Below, one piece after another: positions 45,930 to 55,175 of a stretch of 64,000 bases of DNA. The DNA is from Desulfomicrobium apsheronum (lineage in GTDB: Bacteria > Desulfobacterota > Desulfovibrionia > Desulfovibrionales > Desulfomicrobiaceae). The notes under the pieces are model-generated. The model searched no databases. It saw only the letters and a program-made list of their open reading frames with translations, and was not told the origin of the DNA. Location of the stretch: NCBI RefSeq assembly GCF_900114115.1, contig NZ_FORX01000022.1, forward strand, positions 1 through 64,000. Direction: 5' to 3'. Each line of letters starts with the position of its first letter. The stretch's first letter is position 1. The translations under genes were made by a program, and so were the position numbers.

Positions 45930-46907
45930 ATGGATCTGCTGCGGGTCACGGCCCTCGGCAAACGCTTCGGCGGCACTGAGGTCTTTCGAGACGTTAGCTT
46001 CGACGTGCCCAGAGGTAGCCTCGTCTCCCTGGTCGGGCCGTCCGGGGTGGGCAAAACGACCCTGCTGCACATCATCGCCGGGCTCGAGGCCGCCGAAAGC
46101 GGGACCGTCACCCACTTCGGCGGTAAGAGGGAAAGGCCCCAGGCCATTCTCGTCTTTCAGGATTACGTGCTCTTCCCGAACATGACGGTCTTCCAGAACA
46201 TCGCCTTCGGCCTGAAGGCCCGGAAGATGAAGAGGGCCGCCATCCGGGACAAGGTCTTGCCCATGCTCGGCTATTTCCACCTTGAAGACAGGCGGGATGC
46301 CTATCCGTCAGAGCTCTCGGGCGGACAGAAGCAGCGCGTGGCCATTGCCCGGGCCATGGTCCTTGAACCCTCGCTCCTGCTTCTGGACGAGCCCTTTGCC
46401 AACCTCGACCGCAACCTGAAGATGGAGACGGCCCTCTTCATCCGCTCAACCCAGCGCAGCTTCGGCATCACCACGATCTGCGTGACCCACGACCTGCAGG
46501 AAGCGCTGGCCATGTCCGACCGCATCGGGGTCATGCTCGGGGGAAGCCTGCGCCAATACGCTCCGCCGCTGGACGTCTACCGGCGGCCCGTGGACATGGA
46601 AACGGCGCGCTTTTTGGGGCCGGTCAACACCATCACCGCCCCCCTGGCCCGCCTCCTGGGCCTTGAGACCTGCTGGCTGCGACCCGAGGCCCTGCGCCTG
46701 GAACCGGACCCGGACGGCCCCGCCGTCATCACGGCCACGCATTTTGCGGGGCACTACCTGTGCTACACGCTGCGTGTTCTGGACCAGGACCTCGTAGTCT
46801 ACGCCCTGGAACCCATGGGGCAGCCAGGGGACAGGATGCACATCCGCGTTTCAAACCAGTATCCGCCCATCTTCAGCGGCTCTCTTCCGGAGGATTCATG
46901 CGCATAA
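45930..46907 (+). CDS. ABC transporter ATP-binding protein, YnjD-like
   Basis: 325 residues from ATG 45930 (GAGG eight bases upstream). Walker A is GPSGVGKTT, signature LSGGQKQRVAIARAM and Walker B LLLLDEPFANLD, then a C-terminal regulatory (TOBE-like) part of about 90 residues. It is of the PotA/FbpC type. The gene order ATPase, binding protein, two permeases matches the YnjBCD-like set, whose substrate is not well established. It overlaps the next gene by ten bases. Confidence 0.9.
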   Translation: MDLLRVTALGKRFGGTEVFRDVSFDVPRGSLVSLVGPSGVGKTTLLHIIAGLEAAESGTVTHFGGKRERPQAILVFQDYVLFPNMTVFQNIAFGLKARKMKRAAIRDKVLPMLGYFHLEDRRDAYPSELSGGQKQRVAIARAMVLEPSLLLLDEPFANLDRNLKMETALFIRSTQRSFGITTICVTHDLQEALAMSDRIGVMLGGSLRQYAPPLDVYRRPVDMETARFLGPVNTITAPLARLLGLETCWLRPEALRLEPDPDGPAVITATHFAGHYLCYTLRVLDQDLVVYALEPMGQPGDRMHIRVSNQYPPIFSGSLPEDSCA

Positions 46908-48112
46908 GATTACTTTTCATCATACTCCTTGCGGCCCTGGCCACCGGATGCTCCGAGACTCCGGAACAGACCTCCGTGCTGCAACAGGACTTCGCGAGTC
47001 TGGAAAAGTCCGCGCGCGGCACCGAGGTACGCTGGCACATGTGGGGAGGCAGCGCACAGATCAATCAGTGGATCGACACTTTCGTGACCTCCGAGATGAA
47101 ACGACTGCACGACATAACCGTGGTCCGTGTGCCCATGGATGCGCCGGTCTTCGTCAACAAGCTGCTGACCGAGAAGGCTGCGGGCAAGACCACCGGGACC
47201 ATGGACCTCTTGTGGATCAACGGCGAAAATTTCAAGAACTCCATGCAGGCCGGCGTGCTCTTCGGGCCCTTCACGGACAGGCTGCCGAACTTCACGGCCT
47301 GGTATGACCCGCAAAAATCAGCCCATGATTTCGGCTATCCCGTGAACGGCTTCGAGGCACCCTACGGCCGGGCCCAGTTCGTCTTCGAATACGACACGGC
47401 CCGCACGCCAATGCCTCCGGCCACTCTGGCCGAACTTGCCGACTGGATCAGGGCCAACCCCGGACGCTTCACCTACCCGCAGCCCCCGGACTTCACGGGC
47501 TCGGCCTTCCTGCGTCAGGTCTTCTACGCCACCACGGGCGGTCACGAGCAGTACATGAACGGCTTCAACGCCGATCTCTATGCCGAGAACGCCCCCAGGA
47601 CCTTTGCCTGGCTTGGCGAACTCAAGCCCCACCTGTGGCAGCAGGGGCGGACCTATCCCAAGGACGCCGCCGCGCTGGACACCCTGTTCGCGCGGGGCGA
47701 AATCGACATGGCCATGTCCTATCACCCGGCCCACGCGCAGATGAAAATCCTGGAAAAGACCTACCCGGAAACGGTGCGGACCTTTGTCCTGGCCGAGGGG
47801 GCCATCTTCAACACCCACTTCACGGCCATTCCCTTCAATGCCTCGAACAAGGCGGGCGCCATGGTCCTGGCCAATTTCCTGATGAGTCCCGAGGCCCAGC
47901 TCTCCAAATTCAGACCCGAAAACTGGGGCGACCTGCCCGCTCTTGAAGTTGCAAAACTCGAAGAGGCGCAGCGCAAGGCCTTTGACGAGGTCGACCTGGG
48001 CGCGGCCACTCTTGGAACGGATGTCCTCTCTGCGGCCGCCGTGCCGGAGATCAGCCCTGAATATCTGGAGCTTCTTGAAAGAGACTGGGACACGTTCATT
48101 CTCGGGCACTAA
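46898..48112 (+). CDS. YnjB-like ABC transporter substrate-binding lipoprotein
   Basis: 404 residues from ATG 46898, with GGAGG upstream, overlapping the ATPase stop. The lipobox is LATGC (Cys 18). EVRWHMWGGSAQINQWIDTFV and the TMDLLWINGENFKNSMQAG stretch are typical of the YnjB family, and VNGFEAPYGRAQFVFEYD lines the likely ligand cleft. As a lipoprotein it would be tethered to the outer face of the inner membrane. The ligand is not known. Spermidine- or thiamine-like compounds have been suggested for relatives, but nothing here decides. Confidence 0.88.
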   Translation: MRIRLLFIILLAALATGCSETPEQTSVLQQDFASLEKSARGTEVRWHMWGGSAQINQWIDTFVTSEMKRLHDITVVRVPMDAPVFVNKLLTEKAAGKTTGTMDLLWINGENFKNSMQAGVLFGPFTDRLPNFTAWYDPQKSAHDFGYPVNGFEAPYGRAQFVFEYDTARTPMPPATLAELADWIRANPGRFTYPQPPDFTGSAFLRQVFYATTGGHEQYMNGFNADLYAENAPRTFAWLGELKPHLWQQGRTYPKDAAALDTLFARGEIDMAMSYHPAHAQMKILEKTYPETVRTFVLAEGAIFNTHFTAIPFNASNKAGAMVLANFLMSPEAQLSKFRPENWGDLPALEVAKLEEAQRKAFDEVDLGAATLGTDVLSAAAVPEISPEYLELLERDWDTFILGH

Positions 48113-48113
48113 A

Positions 48114-48977
48114 ATGCAACGCCGGATATTTCGGGGCCTTGCGCCCCTGCTGCTGCCATACTGCGCACTCTTCTGCGCAGGCATGGCCCTGACCCTGGCC
48201 CAGAGCCTGGGTCTCCTCCTGCCGCTGGGCACAGGGGAGGCGACCCTTGCCCACTACCGGGCCCTGTTCCAGGATCCGGCGATGGGTCTATCTCTGGGTC
48301 TGTCCCTGTTCGTGGCCCTCGTATCGGCGGCGGGCTCGGTCCTGGGCGGCACCGTCCTGGCCCTGGCCCTGTGGCGCATGCCCCCCGGACTGCGCCGGGT
48401 AGGCGTCATCTCCAAGGTCGGCCTCATCCTGCCTCATGTGGCGGTGGCGTTTCTGGTCCTTCTCTTCCTCGGCAGGACGGGGCTCGTGTCCTCCGCCCTT
48501 TTCCAGACGGGCCTCATCGCCTCCCCGGAAGAATTCCCGAACATCCTGCACACGGGCAGCGGACTGGGCATGATCATGGCATTTCTCCTCAAGGGCGTGC
48601 CGTTTTCCCTGCTGCTGGTCGGTGCCGTGCTCTTCGGTTTTGATGCCAGACTGATCCAGACGGCGCGCATGCTTGGAGCCGGTCCCTGGCGCACCTTCCG
48701 GACCGTGACCCTGCCCCGGCTCCTGCCCGCGATGCACAGCGCCTTCATCATCCTCTTTCTGTACGCCTTCGGTTCTTTTGACATCCCCTTCGTGCTCGGC
48801 GAATCGCACCCCGGCATGCTCTCCATCCGGGTCTACGACATTTTCTTCCTGAGGGACCTTGACCAGCGCCCGCTGGCCATGGCCATTCTGACACTCATGT
48901 TCCTCTTCGCCGCCCTTTTCGCCATGCTCTACAACCGCTTCGCAGCCTATCTCGACGGATGGAGGCGCAAGCTGTGA
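48114..48977 (+). CDS. YnjC-like ABC transporter permease (first)
   Basis: 287 residues. Its ATG follows the previous stop by one base. Six or so membrane segments and the permease loop QTARMLGAGPWRTFRTVTLPRLLPAM are visible. It corresponds to the first half of the fused two-domain YnjC of E. coli, here split into two genes. Confidence 0.88.
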   Translation: MQRRIFRGLAPLLLPYCALFCAGMALTLAQSLGLLLPLGTGEATLAHYRALFQDPAMGLSLGLSLFVALVSAAGSVLGGTVLALALWRMPPGLRRVGVISKVGLILPHVAVAFLVLLFLGRTGLVSSALFQTGLIASPEEFPNILHTGSGLGMIMAFLLKGVPFSLLLVGAVLFGFDARLIQTARMLGAGPWRTFRTVTLPRLLPAMHSAFIILFLYAFGSFDIPFVLGESHPGMLSIRVYDIFFLRDLDQRPLAMAILTLMFLFAALFAMLYNRFAAYLDGWRRKL

Positions 48978-49756
48978 GACACGCCCCGACCATCATCGCC
49001 CTGGTCCTCATGTTCCTGCTGCCGGTCGTCGTGCTCATTTTGCAGGCCGGGGCTCCGGGCTGGCGATTTCCGGAACTCTGGCCGGAGCTTTCCCTCGACG
49101 GACTGCGCTTCCTCGCAGCCCGTCCGGGCCCCTTCCTGACCGCCCTGACCAGCTCGCTCGGCTATTCGCTGGCGACAGTGGCCCTGACGCTGGCCATGAC
49201 CATCCTCCCGGCACAGGTGCTGGCCTTTGGGTCCTTTGCCGGAAAAAACCTGCTCGAAGGCCTGCTCCTGCTCCCGGCCCTGGTTCCGGCCATGACCTTC
49301 TCCATGGGCCTGCACTTCATCTTCATCAAGATCGGCCTGGCCGACACCGCGCCCGGCGTGATCCTGGTCCTGTCCATGATCAGTTATCCGTACATGCTGC
49401 GCGCCCTGACCACGGGCTATTCGCTCATGGGCCGCGAGTACGGAATCTGCGCCCGCAATCTGGGAGCATCGACGTGGACCGTCTTTCTGGAGGTGGAGAT
49501 GCCGCTGCTGCTTCCGGCCATGGCCGCCGGCGGAAGCGTGGTCTTTCTGGTGGCTTTTTCCGAATATTTCCTGGTCTTCCTGATCGGAGGCGGCAGCGTT
49601 GCGTCCTTCACCGGCTATCTCTTCCCGCTCATCACCTCTTCCAACCGGGGCCTTGGCGCCCTGGTGACCCTGGTCTTCCTGGCAGTGCCCATCGCGCTCT
49701 TCATCGTGCTGGAGTTGGGGCTGTACAGATATTACCGCAAACGGCGGATGCGATAG
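48974..49756 (+). CDS. YnjC-like ABC transporter permease (second)
   Basis: 260 residues. GTG 48974 overlaps the preceding stop (GTGA) and has GGAGG eight bases upstream, so it is preferred to the ATG at 48959. Six membrane segments and the permease loop YGICARNLGASTWTVFLEVEMPLLLPAM are visible. It completes the transporter; the last gene of the five-gene unit with the FAD oxidoreductase. Confidence 0.88.
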   Translation: MRHAPTIIALVLMFLLPVVVLILQAGAPGWRFPELWPELSLDGLRFLAARPGPFLTALTSSLGYSLATVALTLAMTILPAQVLAFGSFAGKNLLEGLLLLPALVPAMTFSMGLHFIFIKIGLADTAPGVILVLSMISYPYMLRALTTGYSLMGREYGICARNLGASTWTVFLEVEMPLLLPAMAAGGSVVFLVAFSEYFLVFLIGGGSVASFTGYLFPLITSSNRGLGALVTLVFLAVPIALFIVLELGLYRYYRKRRMR

Positions 49757-49810
49757 GAGTTTACGCACGCGCGACTATACTTCATTTTCAAATTGAATTA
49801 TAGTTGCAGC

Positions 49811-50854
49811 ATGAAACGACTTCCGCTCATCACACACAGCCTCTTTGCCGAACTTGTCGACCAGTGCAGGTCGGAACCCCGCAACCCCGAAGTATGGCCG
49901 TTGAGCGGCAGCATTGTCACGGTGCCGGTCGGTGATCAGGAGCACTGGTATTTCCAGAAAAGCAGACGAACCACCTCCGGAAAATACCAGCAGCGCGAAT
50001 ATATCGGGCCTGTCGAGGATCAGGGTCTCGCCGCCAAGGTGGCTGCGTTCGAGGCGGCCAAGGCGGGATACAACGGACGCATGGAGATAATCAGCACGCT
50101 CAAGTCGTCAGGAGTTGCCGCGCCGACGGGCAAGCTGGCCAATCTTCTGCTTGGATTGCATGAGGCAGGCGTGCTTGAGCGGGCACTCGTAGTAGGGACC
50201 ATCGCTTTCCAGGCATACGGCGCGATGCTCGGGGCAAAATTCGGGCAATCCGCATTTCACACCCTGGACCTCGACATGACCCAGGCCGAGACAATCTCCC
50301 TTGCGATGGGAAAAAATGTCAACATCCCGTTGCTGGAAGTGCTCACGGGGCTGGATGAAACATTCCGCGAAGTGCCCGGCATGGACCCGCGAACCCCGCC
50401 GGTGTCCTACATAAATCAAGATAAAATCCGCCTTGACGTGCTCATGCCCTTCACCGGTCCGGACAGGGGACCCATTCACTCCTTGAAACTCGGGAGTCAT
50501 GGACAACCGCAAAGACTGCTCGACTACCTCGTGGTTGATCCAGTTGAAACGATCCTGCTCGTCGGCGGCGGCGCGCCCACTCAAGTCCCGTCCCCCGCAC
50601 GCTTCGCACTGCACAAGATAATCGTCTCGCAACGACGGAATTCGATCGAAACAGCCAAAAAGCGCAAGGATCTGCTCCAGGCGCAACAGCTCATCGAACT
50701 GCTCCTTGAAGATGACCCGGATGCACTGCGCAGCGCTTATAAAGACCTCAAGGGTCGGGGGCCGAAATGGAACGCGTATTTTAAAGATGGGGTTGGGGGA
50801 CTTGGAAATGTGGCTGTCAAACAGAGTCTTGCCGAAACCTGCGAGATATATTGA
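49811..50854 (+). CDS. GSU2403-type nucleotidyltransferase-fold protein
   Basis: 347 residues from ATG 49811; no strong ribosome site is seen. A helical N-terminal region (QKSRRTTSGKYQQREYIGP) is followed by a nucleotidyltransferase-like core: VVGTIAFQAYGAMLG, then HTLDLDMTQA with the acidic pair, and DKIRLDVLMPF with a third Asp. This matches the GSU2403 family of predicted nucleotidyltransferases. The function is unknown; some relatives act in toxin-antitoxin or defence settings. It stands at the edge of the AT-rich island, though its own base composition is ordinary. Confidence 0.65.
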   Translation: MKRLPLITHSLFAELVDQCRSEPRNPEVWPLSGSIVTVPVGDQEHWYFQKSRRTTSGKYQQREYIGPVEDQGLAAKVAAFEAAKAGYNGRMEIISTLKSSGVAAPTGKLANLLLGLHEAGVLERALVVGTIAFQAYGAMLGAKFGQSAFHTLDLDMTQAETISLAMGKNVNIPLLEVLTGLDETFREVPGMDPRTPPVSYINQDKIRLDVLMPFTGPDRGPIHSLKLGSHGQPQRLLDYLVVDPVETILLVGGGAPTQVPSPARFALHKIIVSQRRNSIETAKKRKDLLQAQQLIELLLEDDPDALRSAYKDLKGRGPKWNAYFKDGVGGLGNVAVKQSLAETCEIY

Positions 50855-51571
50855 TAATTATTCGAGTTGTAGCGTTCATTCCTTGTAACGGAACTAGCCG
50901 AACAATCCAAAGAAAGACAATATTAATATTGATACAATTTCAGTCGAGTGATTGGTTTTAATCTATATGTTTACTGATAAAAGATCTAGACGTGATAGAT
51001 TTTTTAGATGTGGCATGGCTAAAAGATATTATAATATGCATACATCGATAATGAATTTAATCATTAAATAATATTAATTTAAATCCACAAATAATCTAAC
51101 ACTACAATCATTTATAATGACAAAATCATTTATTGATAAAATCAGAACAAATTCAATTGTTACACCTGTTAAAAAAATTTTAATCTCGAAAAATGCGATG
51201 AAAATTAGCGATTGACAGAAAATAAAACTGAAAAATGTGAAAATGCATATAATCTGAAATAGTTTCAAATTCTATTTTCCAAAATATTAGAAATGAATTA
51301 GAAAAACTATATAATAAAAGTTCAAAGATAACAAATGAAAACTTATTGATGTTATACATCGGCATAGCAAATCGTGACAGATCAATTTTTTCAAAAATAT
51401 TAACGAATGAAAAAATTAAAACTAATATTTTTTAGTTCAACGTTTTCAAATAACGCTGTTGAAAATGAAATAACAGCAATGGAACTTGCTGATGGTTGTG
51501 TTGACGGAATATCACATGCTATACATAATTGCATGCTTAGAATAAAAAAATCTGCTTTTTTCAAAAAAACA
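50855..51571. other. AT-rich gene-poor flank of the eptA-like island
   Basis: Base composition drops sharply to AT-rich right after 50860. There are only short frames. One of about 55 codons (from 51407) runs straight into the insertion sequence at 51572 and could be the start of a disrupted gene, but no family is recognised. Minus-strand hydrophobic frames (51074-51365) look like chance products of AT-rich DNA. No supported gene. Confidence 0.6.
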
Positions 51572-52570
51572 GGTCCTTCCGGAATTGCTGTGGGTAAATG
51601 ACTTGATTAGGAGTCTTCTCACGGAGGACGCCGATGAGAGACACCGAACTTTACGCGCAGATTCTTGGAGTCAAAGCCCCTTGGTTTGTTGATAAGGTTG
51701 ATCTGAAAGTATCCGAGAATAGTGTTGATATTTGGTTAGATCATGGCCCAGGGGAGCGCTGGCCCTGCCCAGAATGCGGCAAGCTTCTGCCCTGTCGGGA
51801 CCATGCAGGGGAACGAGTCTGGCGCCATCTGGATACGTGTCAGTTCAAGATGTTACTTCATGCCCGAGTTCCGCGAGTGGAATGTCCGGAGCATGGAGTG
51901 CACCAGGCGCTTGTGCCCTGGGCTGAACCACGGTCGCGCTTCACGTTGCTCATGGAACGCTGGATCATAGATGTGCTCACAGAGCGCACGACAGTGGAAG
52001 GCTCTCGGCGCTTGCTGAAACTCACATGGGATGAGGTTTGGGGAGTAATGGAGCGGGCTGTTCGACGAGGCCTTTCACGCAAGGAGGCCCGTCCGATTCA
52101 TTATCTCGGAGTGGACGAGAAAGCATTCCGCAAAGGGCACTCCTACATGACCATCGTCTGCGATCTTATGCGAAGCACGGTCGAGCATGTTTCTGAAGAG
52201 CGGAAGAAGAGCAGCCTGGAGGAATATTACCGCAGGCTCTCGCCAGGCCAACTGGAATCCATAAGGGCCATCGCGATGGATATGTGGGAGCCATATTTCA
52301 CGGCGACCATGGCGCATGTGCCGGATGCCGGAGCCAAAATCGTCCACGACAGATTTCATGTCATGGAAAATATCCTGACTTTCTGCCGCCACCGGATCAC
52401 CAACGGCGTCGCCGAAGGGTTGAACAGCAAGATCATGAGCATCAAGCGAAAGGCGTGTGGGTACAGCAACAAGGATCATTTCAAGACGGCGATCTATTTT
52501 TTCTGCGGCGGACTCGATCTGTACCCGAGTTCAGTTTGAACTCGTTACCCACAGAGTTTCCGGAAGGACC
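51572..52570 (+). mobile_element. ISL3-family insertion sequence, internally deleted copy (999 bp)
   Basis: The inverted ends are GGTCCTTCCGGAATTGCTGTGGGTA on the left and, at 52546-52570, the complement of GGTCCTTCCGGAAACTCTGTGGGTA. One transposase frame lies between them, shortened by an internal in-frame deletion. No convincing 8-bp target duplication flanks it (AAAAAACA left, AAAATTTA right). A second copy of its left end is at 55012-55173. Confidence 0.88.
51634..52539 (+). CDS. ISL3-family transposase, internally deleted
   Basis: 301 residues against about 400 usual. The N-terminal zinc-binding part (PCPECGKLLPCRDHA, VECPEHGVHQ) and the first acidic residues (HYLGVDEKAF, AIAMDMWEPY) are intact. 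After HDRFHVMENI the sequence jumps to LTFCRHRITNGVAEGLNSKI, which carries the terminal catalytic Glu. About 100 residues between the second Asp and the Glu are missing in frame, so the protein is probably inactive. The ribosome site GGAGG is present upstream of ATG 51634. Confidence 0.85.
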   Translation: MRDTELYAQILGVKAPWFVDKVDLKVSENSVDIWLDHGPGERWPCPECGKLLPCRDHAGERVWRHLDTCQFKMLLHARVPRVECPEHGVHQALVPWAEPRSRFTLLMERWIIDVLTERTTVEGSRRLLKLTWDEVWGVMERAVRRGLSRKEARPIHYLGVDEKAFRKGHSYMTIVCDLMRSTVEHVSEERKKSSLEEYYRRLSPGQLESIRAIAMDMWEPYFTATMAHVPDAGAKIVHDRFHVMENILTFCRHRITNGVAEGLNSKIMSIKRKACGYSNKDHFKTAIYFFCGGLDLYPSSV

Positions 52571-52689
52571 AAAATTTAGAGTGGACAGTTTTGACAGCAG
52601 TTGTCCACGGATTCAGGTTGAAAAGAGTGGTTTGATTCCACGTTAATCCAATAAACGTAGTCGATGCGAAAATTCACAAAGGAAATAAT

Positions 52690-54963
52690 ATGGATCTAAT
52701 CATATCAATTACATTGTTTTCAATTTGTATTTCAAGTTTTTTTATAAATAAGAAATATTTGTTTTCTATGATTATTTGTATGTGGATATGGTATTTAGTT
52801 CAATTTGTAGCGATCACGCCTCTAGATCCAAAGTATATAATTATATTGTATGGCATATGCTTTGTTCCATCGATTATCGTCTCTATTCGAAGTAATAATA
52901 GATTTTATGGATATTTTTCTGCTTTTTTTAAATTTTTAATGCTTTTAATTTGTTTTATTTTTATTGTGATGTCTTCTTTGGTGATGTCGTATTATCATGT
53001 ATACGGTCAATTTGGGGAGACTCAGCTTCTTGGAGTTCTTCAAACAAACGTCAATGAGTCTTTAGAGGGTTTGAAAATATTTGTGGGGTTAAGATTTTTT
53101 GTATACTTCATATTATTTTGCACTTTAATCAATATTCCAGGTATTTTAAGTAGATTTTCACGTATTAAATGTAGTAATTTAAATAATTTGAAATTATCTG
53201 TAAGATTTGCGATGAGCTTATTGTCAGTTGTTTATGTAGCTTATGTGTGTCTACATCAAGATTTTGACCAAAAGAATATGATGGTAAGACTTGTAAAGTC
53301 ATATTTTAAAACATATAAAAGAAGTTTTGAAATTGTCGAGCAGAGAAAGAGTATTCAAGTGCCCGATTATGTATTGAGGTCTGTTGCGGAAAATAAAACG
53401 ATCATTCTTGTCGTAGGAGAGTCAGTTACCAGGAATCATATGGGAGCATATGGGTATTTCAGAGATACGACACCTTGGCTGAATCAACAGGTTGAAGAGG
53501 GAAAGGCTCTTTTATTTGAAAACGCATTTTCATCCCACGCACTTACTGCGTTGACTGTTCCCTTGATTTTAAGTGAATCCGGGCAAAAACATTTTGATGA
53601 TATTCCAACTCTTCCTTCTGTCATAAATATTTTAAGTAAATTCAATTTTAATACATACTGGTTTTCAAATCAAGGTCAGCTCCAGGGAGCATTATACTTG
53701 TTTCCACTTTTGAATGAATCTAAATTTAAGTATTTTTCCACTGTGCAATATTTAAATAGGTCTAAAAAATATGATTTTGAGTTGATTGATCATATTCGAA
53801 AGAACGTCGACTTTTCAAAATCAAATTTTGTTGTCGTTCACTTGATGGGAAGTCATTTTCATTACAAATATAGGTATCCTAAAGATTTCACTCCTAATCT
53901 TCAGGACATTGAGATTGGGTTTTACGGAATTCATAAACCAGACAAGATAGATAAAATCGATTCTTATGATAAAAGTATTGCATACACAGATTATTTTTTG
54001 GAATCATTGTCAAAAACATTTAAAGATGATGATAATGTAGCAATTGTATATGTTAGTGATCATGGTGAAAGTGTGGTTGGAAATTTCCAACACGATTATT
54101 CTAAAGAAATGAATACAGATATATTTTCTATTCCTTTTTTTGTATGGACTTCAAATGGATTTATAAATAATTTTAAAAGTGATTTAAATATCTTAATGAA
54201 ATATGTTGGTAATTATTTTACGAATGATAGGACGAATGATATTATCAAGTATTTATCTGGAATTGACGTTAAGTTGAGTGATGTTTTTTATTCTAGCTAT
54301 GAGGATGTATATATATTACATGGCAAGAAAAAATTACAAGACATCACTACTGGAGTCATTAAGGATAATGTTGAGAGAATCAGATCGCATTTCGACAGTC
54401 TCTGTATTTCAGGAAAAACAAACACTCTTAAAAAAATTATGATCGCAGAAGAAAGCGGGTTTGATGGTGTTGAAATTGATTTAATGTATGACGAACTTAG
54501 TGAAAATTTATTAGTCGCTGATCAACATAAAAATTCAGGCTTGGCTCTGAATATTTATTTAAATCAAATGAAAAATTGGAACTATAAACGTCTTTTGCTT
54601 CGAATAAATAATATTTCTCATGATAATTATGCCAGAGTATTGGCAATATTAAATAATTTGAATGTCAATTATAATATAATTGACAAAACATTGCTCTTAC
54701 TTCCTCTTGATAAGACGATGTCGAGTATGGGTAATTGGAATTTGTTGCGAAATTTTGATATATATAATAAGGGTGATGATAAAAATTGCATATATTTATT
54801 AAACAGAGAAGAGATTGATATTGATTTTAATAAGTTCATTTCAGGAGGAAAATTTGTTTATTTTTTAGATGATTTGAATATTATTAAGAAAACTAATATG
54901 ATGATGGGTAGCAACACTTTCGATTTCGTTGTTTACAAGGTTGTCACTGATGGCGAACTTTAG
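52690..54963 (+). CDS. Phosphoethanolamine-transferase-like (sulfatase-fold) membrane protein with GDPD-like C-terminal domain
   Basis: 757 residues, strongly AT-rich codon use. Several N-terminal membrane segments (about 1-190) precede an EptA-like alkaline-phosphatase-fold domain: VGESVTRNHMGAYGY (242-256), Thr-rich SSHALTALTVPL where the nucleophile Thr should be, HLMGSHFHYKYRYP, and VSDHGES (456-461). EptA enzymes add phosphoethanolamine to lipid A or glycans and lower sensitivity to cationic peptides. Residues about 565-660 add a region like glycerophosphodiester phosphodiesterase (TNTLKKIMIAEESGFDGVEI, VADQH), with the catalytic His of HRG replaced. This fusion is unusual. The gene sits between IS copies, so transfer is likely. 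Confidence 0.82.
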   Translation: MDLIISITLFSICISSFFINKKYLFSMIICMWIWYLVQFVAITPLDPKYIIILYGICFVPSIIVSIRSNNRFYGYFSAFFKFLMLLICFIFIVMSSLVMSYYHVYGQFGETQLLGVLQTNVNESLEGLKIFVGLRFFVYFILFCTLINIPGILSRFSRIKCSNLNNLKLSVRFAMSLLSVVYVAYVCLHQDFDQKNMMVRLVKSYFKTYKRSFEIVEQRKSIQVPDYVLRSVAENKTIILVVGESVTRNHMGAYGYFRDTTPWLNQQVEEGKALLFENAFSSHALTALTVPLILSESGQKHFDDIPTLPSVINILSKFNFNTYWFSNQGQLQGALYLFPLLNESKFKYFSTVQYLNRSKKYDFELIDHIRKNVDFSKSNFVVVHLMGSHFHYKYRYPKDFTPNLQDIEIGFYGIHKPDKIDKIDSYDKSIAYTDYFLESLSKTFKDDDNVAIVYVSDHGESVVGNFQHDYSKEMNTDIFSIPFFVWTSNGFINNFKSDLNILMKYVGNYFTNDRTNDIIKYLSGIDVKLSDVFYSSYEDVYILHGKKKLQDITTGVIKDNVERIRSHFDSLCISGKTNTLKKIMIAEESGFDGVEIDLMYDELSENLLVADQHKNSGLALNIYLNQMKNWNYKRLLLRINNISHDNYARVLAILNNLNVNYNIIDKTLLLLPLDKTMSSMGNWNLLRNFDIYNKGDDKNCIYLLNREEIDIDFNKFISGGKFVYFLDDLNIIKKTNMMMGSNTFDFVVYKVVTDGEL

Positions 54964-55011
54964 TCTTTATGGAAGCGGCCAATGTTGCCGAAGACGTTAG
55001 CATGTCTATTA

Positions 55012-55173
55012 GGTCCTTCCGGAATTGCTGTGGGTAAATGACTTGGTTAGGAGTCTTCTCACGGAGGACGCCGATGAGAGACACCGAACTTTACGCGCAG
55101 ATTCTTGGAGTCAAAGCCCCTTGGTTTGTTGATAAGGTTGATCTGAAAGTATCCGAGAATAGTGTTGATATTT
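55012..55173 (+). mobile_element. Truncated left end of the first ISL3-family element
   Basis: 162 bases nearly identical to 51572-51733 (one clear difference at about 55045), covering the left inverted repeat and the first 35 or so transposase codons. The second IS element follows at once. It shows a second copy of the same IS once lay on this side of the eptA-like gene. Confidence 0.92.
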
Positions 55174-55175
55174 TT

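Noticed and set aside
51074-51365. Hydrophobic minus-strand frames in the AT-rich flank
   Set aside because: Phe/Ile-rich translations are expected by chance from AT-rich DNA; no ribosome sites or family likeness.
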